IMG/VR virus record: IMGVR_UViG_3300008448_000497 | Coordinates: 1 to 27,219 of that record | Reading direction: 5' to 3' (one strand) | From: a virus | DNA length: 27,219 bases | Shown here: piece by piece, positions 16,048 through 22,082 of the stretch | How positions within the stretch are numbered: position 1 is the first letter of the stretch | Layout: each line of letters begins with the position of its first letter | Translations under genes and position numbers: made by a program | The notes under the pieces: generated by a model | The model's input: the letters and a program-made list of their open reading frames with translations, nothing else | The model's database searches: none | Told to the model about the DNA's origin: nothing

Positions 16048-17625
16048 ATGGCTGAAACAAGAATTTTAAATAACGATATTGATGTTTATCAGGGAATCAA
16101 TCCAACTGTGTTTAAAAAGGTTGATCCTGTCGATGTATCCGTTACTCCGTTTCAAACCAATAAACGATGGACAGTTGTTTCTGGTAGTGCTACATCTAGT
16201 TGTTTGCCATTGCAAGGTGTGTATACATCGAAAACAATATTACCGGCATTAGACTCCGAATTAACATTTAATGATGCAAAAAATATCGATGACAGTTTAC
16301 AATCTGTTACATATTGGTCAATTGAACATTTATTTTACAAATACAAAACGCAACCAGCAAATACATTTGGTCCTACCAATTTAAACAACACAAAGAAACA
16401 CTTACATCAGTCTGCTTCAATTTTGTCATTTCCGCTTTATAAAGTAGGCGAAGCAATCAAGCCAGGATCATTTAGTTTTACTGGTTCTGGTTTATTCTTA
16501 GCATCGGATACATATGGAAATGTATATGACACTGCATTTAATACTAGCTCGATTGTAAACAATGTTGCTTGGTATGAAGGTTTCAATGAATATTTTGATG
16601 CATCTAGAATTTCATATGAATCACAAAATGTTACATATGTTCCGGGTGTAAAAACAACTACTGGTGCCGCGACGGCAGTTGGGTTTGCTGCAAAATTTTC
16701 TGGAAATGGATACATTACAACATCTATACCTGGTGAATATTCTCGAGATACCGATTACAGTATTTCATTTTTTATATCCGCGTCAAATCCGGCGGTATCC
16801 AACGATTTAATTATAACTAAAGCTAGTAGCAGCATACAACCACAATATCCGTTTAAAGTAGAATTAAGCGGTAGCAATCAGATTCTGTACACGATAGCTA
16901 GTAACACTGCTTTATCTTTGTCAATTTCGTCGTCAACTATGGTAACTGCATCTACGCATGTTGTGTGTCAGAAAACCGGAAGTGTTATGCAGTTATATGT
17001 TAATGGTGCTTTGCAGTCATCGGCATCTGCTTTATTCTTGATAAATCAAAATAATTCACCATTAACGGCGTCTGGATACATTCATAATTTAGCCCCAATA
17101 TATATTGGAGGTTATGACACAACTTCTCAAAATTTATCCGGCGTATTAGACGAAATACGAGTTTTTAATAAAGCATTAACTAGCACGGAAGTTGGATATT
17201 TAGCAAACCGTACAGAAGGTGGTACTTTTTTGCAAACTGCAAATGTTGGCAATGTGTTTAGCAAACAAGGAATAGTAGTGATATCTAGTGCAGATTATCG
17301 ATACGGTAATGTATTAAATTCTGCATATACATCATCATATCGTAGCACATTAACATCGTATGAGTTAAGTGTGTTAACACGTTTAGATGCTGGAGATTTT
17401 AATTTGTCATTGAATCCTACATTAACGCGTGATAACAATGTAACATATCATGATTTTGTAAGTGGATCAGCATTCGCGCCATACATAACAACTATAGGCC
17501 TATATGACGATGCCGGGCAATTATTGGCAATTGGTAAATTAGCACAGCCTATTCGAAAAAGATCGGATGTTGATATGAATTTTTTAGTTCGAATTGATAT
17601 TGATAAAAATATTTTACCAGGATAA
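16048..17625 (+). CDS. Virion structural protein, paralogue 2, with LamG-like insertion
   Basis: The 525-residue protein shares ends with paralogue 1: RLDAGDFNLSL near residue 450 and ITTIGLYDDAGQLLAIGKLA plus RKRSDVDMNFLVRIDIDKN at the C-terminus. Between them (about residues 205-390) it carries a LamG/concanavalin-type beta sandwich: AAKFSGNGYITTSIPGEYSR, YSISFFISAS, a TGSVMQLYVNGALQSS strand and LSGVLDEIRVFNKALTSTEV. LamG domains often bind glycans, so host-surface contact is plausible. The N-terminus (about 1-200) is a beta-rich body with PLYKVGEAIKPGSFSFTGSG. The gene starts only 6 nt after the terminator T-run, so either read-through or a promoter in the hairpin must feed it. The next gene starts on the A of its stop codon. 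Confidence 0.75.
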   Translation: MAETRILNNDIDVYQGINPTVFKKVDPVDVSVTPFQTNKRWTVVSGSATSSCLPLQGVYTSKTILPALDSELTFNDAKNIDDSLQSVTYWSIEHLFYKYKTQPANTFGPTNLNNTKKHLHQSASILSFPLYKVGEAIKPGSFSFTGSGLFLASDTYGNVYDTAFNTSSIVNNVAWYEGFNEYFDASRISYESQNVTYVPGVKTTTGAATAVGFAAKFSGNGYITTSIPGEYSRDTDYSISFFISASNPAVSNDLIITKASSSIQPQYPFKVELSGSNQILYTIASNTALSLSISSSTMVTASTHVVCQKTGSVMQLYVNGALQSSASALFLINQNNSPLTASGYIHNLAPIYIGGYDTTSQNLSGVLDEIRVFNKALTSTEVGYLANRTEGGTFLQTANVGNVFSKQGIVVISSADYRYGNVLNSAYTSSYRSTLTSYELSVLTRLDAGDFNLSLNPTLTRDNNVTYHDFVSGSAFAPYITTIGLYDDAGQLLAIGKLAQPIRKRSDVDMNFLVRIDIDKNILPG

Positions 17626-18164
17626 TGATGATACGATTGAAACGACTACTTCAAGAAATGTCTGAAACTGACATACAACGTTGTTTAAAAAAAATACGAA
17701 ATGATGAATTTCAATTAATTGCAGCTGGTGATAACGGGCGTGTTTATGAAATTAATGGCGAGGATAAAGTATTTAAAATTACTCAAGAACGTGATGAATA
17801 TGAAGTAGCGGATATCATTGTTAATAAATATAATGAATTTACTACATTTATTCCAGTATATTATGTAGATGGTAAAAACATGTACATTATGGCAAATGCA
17901 TCTGAATTGCCGATCCGATTAAAAAAACGAATTGATCTATTTTTAAAAGATTTTGCGGTATTTGCTAGAAGTGAAGGCGGTGAGGTGTCTATATTTGATT
18001 TCGTTTCTGAAACGGATAATATTGATGCTGAAATTGATAACTTTTTAAATGCTTTACGTGTTGATATAGAAAAACTTCAGATTCCTGAATTTGAATTAGA
18101 TTTAGATTTTCGTTCAGACAATATCATGATATGGAACGGAAAAATGGTAATGGTTGATTGGTAA
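17625..18164 (+). CDS. Minimal protein-kinase-fold protein (179 aa)
   Basis: The residue layout is that of the kinase/aminoglycoside-phosphotransferase fold. It has a glycine-loop-like AAGDNGRVYEI (35-43), the ATP-binding Lys in VFKIT (K51), Glu candidates E58/E60, a hinge around YIMANASELP, a catalytic-loop-like D161-F-R-S-D-N166 in DLDFRSDNIMIW, and the DFG-equivalent D178 in MVDW. The protein ends one residue after D178, so the usual C-lobe helices beyond the metal site are absent. The first residues (MIRLKRLLQE) form an amphipathic helix ending in LQE. The start shares a base with the upstream stop, and two Met codons are adjacent (17625, 17628). The substrate is unknown. Activity is uncertain because of the missing C-lobe; it could be an active mini-kinase or a regulatory pseudokinase. 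Confidence 0.72.
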   Translation: MMIRLKRLLQEMSETDIQRCLKKIRNDEFQLIAAGDNGRVYEINGEDKVFKITQERDEYEVADIIVNKYNEFTTFIPVYYVDGKNMYIMANASELPIRLKKRIDLFLKDFAVFARSEGGEVSIFDFVSETDNIDAEIDNFLNALRVDIEKLQIPEFELDLDFRSDNIMIWNGKMVMVDW

Positions 18165-18166
18165 CG

Positions 18167-18180
18167 GATATTTATATAAA
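18167..18180 (+). promoter_or_regulatory. Intergenic motif copy E, directly before an ATG
   Basis: GATATTTATATAAA lies 2 nt after the kinase-like stop codon and directly abuts the ATG at 18181. If it acts as a -10 element like the other copies, transcription would start at or just inside the start codon, giving a leaderless or nearly leaderless message. Confidence 0.45.
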
Positions 18181-19554
18181 ATGACAGAATTAGACAAAAT
18201 AATATATCGAACTTTATTTGAACAGCGATCAGGTAAATTGAAAACGGTGCGTGTACCCGATGAACCAATTCCATTAGAAGTACCGGATCGTATACCTGAT
18301 GTTCGCCGAAATATTTTAAAACCAGCAAACCGTACTGGGTTACAGATTGGACAGCAACATGGTACTGTGTTGGATGGTTGGTCTGTTTTTACCGTTATGC
18401 TTATTGCATCGAGAGCTGGAAAAGAAGATGTAGCAAAACTAGATACCGCCTTCTCCGCTGCGGCCGCGATTCTTGATTTAGCTCGAGAAAAAGGTAATAC
18501 ACATTATGGTCAAGGAGGCTATTTTGATAAAACGGAATCGGATGGTATTGCTAAATACATGTATATTGTAGGATCTGATGTATCTAAATTTAAACGTGTA
18601 TTTAAACACAATGTTTGGATTTGCAATTTTCATCAATTATTTACATTATCGAAAAAACTCAATGAAATCGAGCCATTAACATATTATGAAAATATTGAAT
18701 CAACATACGGTAAATTCAACGTAGGAAACATCCCAGTATATACGTTCGAATCTGTTAGCAATTGGTTTAAAGCTTTACAATCTAGATTGCAATCATTAAC
18801 ATCAGACCAAAAGCAATCATTACGGTCTTTGTTGAAACCGAAAAATTCGGCAGTATTAATACCAGAATTGCAATATTTAAATCAAGACTATAATCCTACA
18901 GAAAATCCGTTACAATCAAAAACCGTAACTATAACAGATACAGACAACTACGGATATAGAGGATCTTTCCGTGGTGATGCTAAATTAGATTATGATGCAA
19001 ATGGAAATCAAATATTGATACCAATAAAGGGAACAATAAATGTTCGCAGATTAGAGGACAAGGAGGGTGGAATATTTACTGGTGATTTTAAAAATGGCGC
19101 ACCATCAACGGGGGAAGTAGATTGGACAGATGGAAGTACGCAGTCTATAAAACCAGGCGATACTAAAATTTATACAGATAAAAATGGCGATCGAGGTTTT
19201 ACTTTTACAACAAGTATAAATAATAATGAAATACCATTACAATATACATGGGAAGATTCCGAAGATATAATTCGGTTAATACAAACGGATATTAAAGCAA
19301 TGCTTAATAATAATCCAGAATGGGTACAAAGTTTCTCAGGAATTGAAGAGTATCCATCAATACAAGCATTTGATGTTACCGGTATATGGGATATACCTAC
19401 TGAGACTCTATCATGGATATTAAACGTACAATTTTTAGGAGACGATGCAATGCTACCAGATGGTAAAACTGTTAATAACGATGCGTTATTTATTATTCCT
19501 AAAACTACGCGTGATGCTATAATTAAATATAAAACTGAAAAAATACCATTATAA
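18181..19554 (+). CDS. Unknown accessory protein with MORN-like patch (457 aa)
   Basis: No family is recognised over the full length. The start is taken as ATG 18181 (MTELDKIIYRTLFEQ); a TTG at 18154 would add nine residues overlapping the upstream gene and the motif. Residues 61-160 hold a mixed region with THYGQGGYFDKTESDGIAKY, and 185-230 is a helical segment. Residues about 257-320 resemble one good and one degenerate MORN repeat (YRGSFRGDAKLDYDANGNQ, then GGIFTGDFKNG followed by TGEVDWTDGST). The C-terminal 120 residues include QYTWEDSEDIIRLIQTDIKA and a GIWDIPTETLSWILNVQFLG segment. MORN repeats often mediate lipid or protein contact. The N-terminus ends in LFE, like the neighbours' LxE. 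It lies between a kinase-like gene and a wall peptidase, with 1 nt before the latter. Confidence 0.6.
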   Translation: MTELDKIIYRTLFEQRSGKLKTVRVPDEPIPLEVPDRIPDVRRNILKPANRTGLQIGQQHGTVLDGWSVFTVMLIASRAGKEDVAKLDTAFSAAAAILDLAREKGNTHYGQGGYFDKTESDGIAKYMYIVGSDVSKFKRVFKHNVWICNFHQLFTLSKKLNEIEPLTYYENIESTYGKFNVGNIPVYTFESVSNWFKALQSRLQSLTSDQKQSLRSLLKPKNSAVLIPELQYLNQDYNPTENPLQSKTVTITDTDNYGYRGSFRGDAKLDYDANGNQILIPIKGTINVRRLEDKEGGIFTGDFKNGAPSTGEVDWTDGSTQSIKPGDTKIYTDKNGDRGFTFTTSINNNEIPLQYTWEDSEDIIRLIQTDIKAMLNNNPEWVQSFSGIEEYPSIQAFDVTGIWDIPTETLSWILNVQFLGDDAMLPDGKTVNNDALFIIPKTTRDAIIKYKTEKIPL

Positions 19555-19555
19555 C

Positions 19556-20455
19556 ATGAAAATAAATTTATCTGAACAATCATTAATGGATCGTATACGA
19601 AAAGGAGAAATTAAACCCGCACCGGCTCCGACTCCTGTTACTACACCAGAAAAAAAGAAGGATGATACTACACAACCAGTGCCTAATATAAAATTAGCAA
19701 CGAAGTTGACAAAAGAAGCAAAATTCTGTAAAGACCATATTTTATCAATTCCGAAGTTTTCAAAAAATAAATGGACTACAATCGGTACGATATCTTATAG
19801 AAAAGTTGCAGGAACTGATGAGTGGTCAGAACATGCAAAAGGCAATGCTATCGATTGGCATGCATCACCTGCAGACATGCATCAATTAGCAATATATCTT
19901 GTTAACAATTTCAATATGTTACATGTACAAAATGTTATATATAACAGACAAATTTGGAATTATCCGCGCGGATGGCATCCGTATAACGGGAAAGATCCAC
20001 ATACATCCCATGTACATGTAGATTTTACACCGACAACTAGAAAAATTAATACAGATACTAGTATTGATAGTCAGCAAGAAATACACAAAGTTATTGCAAC
20101 ATTTAAAAATGAGTTATATGATATGTTGGTATTAAATCCTGGAAACTATTTTAGTGAATTCCGAGGTTGGATATTAGGCGATGATGAAGAAAAGGCTTTT
20201 AAATATTATTGGTCTGCGATTAATAAACGAGTAAAAGATTTAAAAATTAATACATTGTATAATAGCAAAAATATATCTAAATGGGATAAGTATAACATTA
20301 ATAATTTAAATTCAGTAATTAACAAAATAGGTAAATTTTTACGAGAAGAACATATTGGTAATTCGTATACTATTCCAATTATATGGAATTACCCAAATCC
20401 TAAAACAGGAAAATGGCAACAACGTAAAATTACATTTAAATGGGACTATTTATAA
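19556..20455 (+). CDS. VanY/M15-like peptidoglycan peptidase
   Basis: Residues about 50-160 match the D-Ala-D-Ala carboxypeptidase-like (VanY/M15-type) zinc peptidases. SEHAKGNAIDWHAS supplies H93 and D100, and PHTSHVHVDFTP supplies H152/H154 and D156 as the metal and catalytic set. Such enzymes cut peptide stems of the bacterial wall, so a lysis or entry role is likely. Residues 1-45 are a basic, Pro/Thr-rich linker after a short NLSEQ peptide; no signal peptide or membrane segment is present. The C-terminal 135 residues are a separate, lysine-rich helical and beta region (FRGWILGDDEEKAFKYYWSA) that could bind wall polymer. The ATG is 1 nt after the previous stop. A virion-borne role is possible because the spike here lacks a lysozyme domain; a plain endolysin is equally possible. 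Confidence 0.82.
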   Translation: MKINLSEQSLMDRIRKGEIKPAPAPTPVTTPEKKKDDTTQPVPNIKLATKLTKEAKFCKDHILSIPKFSKNKWTTIGTISYRKVAGTDEWSEHAKGNAIDWHASPADMHQLAIYLVNNFNMLHVQNVIYNRQIWNYPRGWHPYNGKDPHTSHVHVDFTPTTRKINTDTSIDSQQEIHKVIATFKNELYDMLVLNPGNYFSEFRGWILGDDEEKAFKYYWSAINKRVKDLKINTLYNSKNISKWDKYNINNLNSVINKIGKFLREEHIGNSYTIPIIWNYPNPKTGKWQQRKITFKWDYL

Positions 20456-20471
20456 TATAGACAAACGAGTT

Positions 20472-20954
20472 ATGAGAAAAAATCATTATCACAGTTCTGG
20501 AAATTCAAAACGGGCAGCTGCTTTAAAATATGGATATAAATCCGGATTAGAACATACAGTTGCTGATCAAATAAAAACTGCAGAATATCCTTTGAAATAT
20601 GAAACAGAAACATTAAAATATATAGTACCAGAACGTCAAGCAAAATATACTCCAGATTTTGTATTCGTTAAAAAGAATGGCGAGCTGATGTTTATAGAAA
20701 CTAAAGGACGATGGACTAGTGCTGATCGTTTAAAAATGAAACATGTTTTACAATCAAATCCTGGCATAGATATACGAATGGTATTTCAATCACCTACACA
20801 AAAAATATCTAAAGGTTCAAACACTACTTATGAAGCATATGCACTTAAACTGGGAATTAAACATGTTGCAAAAAAAGAAATACCTGCAGAATGGTTTACG
20901 GAATGTTTGCGAGATGGGGAACACGTACGTGATGTTAAAAAGTTTTTTTCATGA
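20472..20954 (+). CDS. T7 endonuclease I-like Holliday-junction resolvase
   Basis: The 160-residue protein matches the T7 gp3 (endonuclease I) family, which cleaves branched DNA such as Holliday junctions and replication intermediates (T7 enzyme 149 residues). The catalytic set is complete: E27 in KSGLEHTVADQ, D62 in KYTPDFVFV, E76 and K78 in MFIETKGRWTSADR. The downstream DIRMVFQ and GSNTTYEAYALKLGIKH blocks also fit, and the C-terminus has the IPAEWF motif. The start is ATG 20472 (MRKNHYHSSGN); a longer frame exists but would overlap the peptidase gene and add 39 residues unlike the family. The leader holds ACAAACGAGTT. It opens the DNA-metabolism block, followed by the AT-rich spacer and the primase. 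T4 itself uses the unrelated endonuclease VII (gp49) for this step. Confidence 0.92.
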   Translation: MRKNHYHSSGNSKRAAALKYGYKSGLEHTVADQIKTAEYPLKYETETLKYIVPERQAKYTPDFVFVKKNGELMFIETKGRWTSADRLKMKHVLQSNPGIDIRMVFQSPTQKISKGSNTTYEAYALKLGIKHVAKKEIPAEWFTECLRDGEHVRDVKKFFS

Positions 20955-20993
20955 TTACTTTGAAATGTGAAAAATATTTAATACATTCATATA

Positions 20994-21012
20994 AATTAAT
21001 GATATATTAATT
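20994..21012. repeat. Perfect inverted repeat, 7-bp arms, 5-nt centre
   Basis: AATTAAT and ATTAATT flank GATAT. The arms hold only A and T, so a chance origin is possible in such AT-rich sequence. Confidence 0.5.
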
Positions 21013-21083
21013 ATAATGATTGATTCAGTATTGAATTGATCGTTAGACCAGAAATGAAATGTATGTGTCTAACTAATATTATT

Positions 21084-21102
21084 AATTATTAATATAATAA
21101 TT
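21084..21102. repeat. Perfect inverted repeat, 8-bp arms, 3-nt centre
   Basis: AATTATTA and TAATAATT flank ATA. It lies 35 nt before the primase ATG and touches the candidate -35 box TTGGAG. No T-run follows, so it is not a terminator; an operator or unwinding site is conceivable. Confidence 0.5.
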
Positions 21103-21129
21103 GGAGTATTACATTTGATTTATTATATT
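21101..21129 (+). promoter_or_regulatory. Weak sigma70-like promoter candidate for primase and SbcDC
   Basis: TTGGAG and TATATT are spaced by 17 nt, four and five matches of six to the -35 and -10 consensus. The predicted start would lie just before the ATG at 21138. In this AT-rich context chance matches are common, so this is only a candidate. Confidence 0.25.
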
Positions 21130-21137
21130 AATATTAA

Positions 21138-22082
21138 ATGAAGAATATTAAATTATTACAGTTACTGGAATCAGTTTTAGGTAAAGGTAAACCTACATCT
21201 GGTAATAATATTGCATTCTTCTCTCCATTTGTTTCTCATTATAAGCCAAAATTAGAAATTGATATCGACACCAACCATAATGGTGAAAATGCATGGCATT
21301 GCTGGATATCAGATAAAAAAGGTAGATCAATTTCTAGTTTATTCAAGCAATTAAATTTACCGAAAGAACGATTTGAACAATTAAATCGAATTATCGAGCA
21401 TGGCAAGTATCGTGTTAATGATACTGTAATTAATAAAGTAGAATTATTACAATTACCTACTGATTATCGACCATTGTGGATTCCAAAAAATACACCTGAC
21501 TATCGTAATGCAATTCATTATCTTAAAAAGCGTGGTATTACTATATTCGATATACTCAAGTATAGAATCGGATATTGTGAATCGGGAGAATATTCGGGTA
21601 AAATTGTGATACCTAGCTACGACTGTGCAGGTCAGTTAAATTACTTTGTATCCCGGGCATATTATAAATCAGACACACAAAAACATAAAAATCCAAAAGT
21701 ATCGAAAGATATTATCGGATTTGATTTATTTATAAATTGGTCACAACCAATTATACTTTGTGAAGGTGCATTTGATGCAATTTCAATTAAGCGAAACGCA
21801 GTTCCTCTTTTTGGAAAAATCATACAAACAAATCTGCAGAAAAAAATCATACAAGAACGAGTTAAAGACATTTATATTTGTCTGGATGCTGATGCGTTAA
21901 AGAATGCAATAAGCATTGCTGAAAAATTCATGTCCGAAGGATTGAATGTGTATTTTGTCGAACTGCAACATGAAGATGCATCCGAATTAGGTTTTAAAAA
22001 GATTAATGAAATACTAGAAAATACTGATGTATTGACATTTGAACGGTTAATGCATTTGAAAATGGGAATGTTATGGACATAA
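21138..22082 (+). CDS. DNA primase (gp61-like/DnaG-type, Toprim)
   Basis: The 314-residue protein makes RNA primers for replication. The Toprim core is clear: E209-G210 and D213 in ILCEGAFDAISI, and D250-A-D252 in YICLDADALK, the residues that bind catalytic magnesium. The N-terminal zinc-ribbon region is recognisable by its frame (AFFSPFVSHYKPKLEIDID; WHCWISDKKGRSI), but the metal-binding CxxC pairs read S29-PF-V32 and C55-WI-S58, so three of four cysteines are gone. The middle holds the RNA-polymerase basic part: NAIHYLKKRGITIFDILKYR, IGYCESGEYSGKIVIPSYD, VSRAYY. T4 gp61 is 342 residues. The ATG is preceded by A/T-rich sequence without a clear Shine-Dalgarno. The last 10 nt overlap the SbcDC fusion gene, linking primer synthesis and recombination in one unit. 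Confidence 0.88.
   Translation: MKNIKLLQLLESVLGKGKPTSGNNIAFFSPFVSHYKPKLEIDIDTNHNGENAWHCWISDKKGRSISSLFKQLNLPKERFEQLNRIIEHGKYRVNDTVINKVELLQLPTDYRPLWIPKNTPDYRNAIHYLKKRGITIFDILKYRIGYCESGEYSGKIVIPSYDCAGQLNYFVSRAYYKSDTQKHKNPKVSKDIIGFDLFINWSQPIILCEGAFDAISIKRNAVPLFGKIIQTNLQKKIIQERVKDIYICLDADALKNAISIAEKFMSEGLNVYFVELQHEDASELGFKKINEILENTDVLTFERLMHLKMGMLWT

Larger units (their letters stand above)
20955..21137. other. AT-rich spacer with inverted repeats before the primase gene
   Basis: This 183-nt gap is the longest non-coding stretch in the window. It is very AT-rich and contains two perfect inverted repeats with short loops: AATTAAT-GATAT-ATTAATT (20994-21012) and AATTATTA-ATA-TAATAATT (21084-21102). 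A weak sigma70-like pair, TTGGAG (21101-21106) and TATATT (21124-21129) spaced by 17 nt, precedes the primase ATG. It could be an early/middle promoter region, a repressor-binding site or an unwinding element. None of these is shown by the sequence alone, and no ORF or tRNA is seen in it. Confidence 0.5.

Noticed and set aside
20355-20471. Longer start of the resolvase gene inside the peptidase gene
   Set aside because: The extra 39 residues overlap the end of the peptidase frame and do not resemble the endonuclease I family; ATG 20472 gives 160 residues, close to the T7 length.
20955-21137. tRNA or small RNA gene in the longest non-coding gap
   Set aside because: No cloverleaf arms, no conserved TTC loop sequence and very low GC; nothing beyond inverted repeats and a weak promoter-like pair can be supported.
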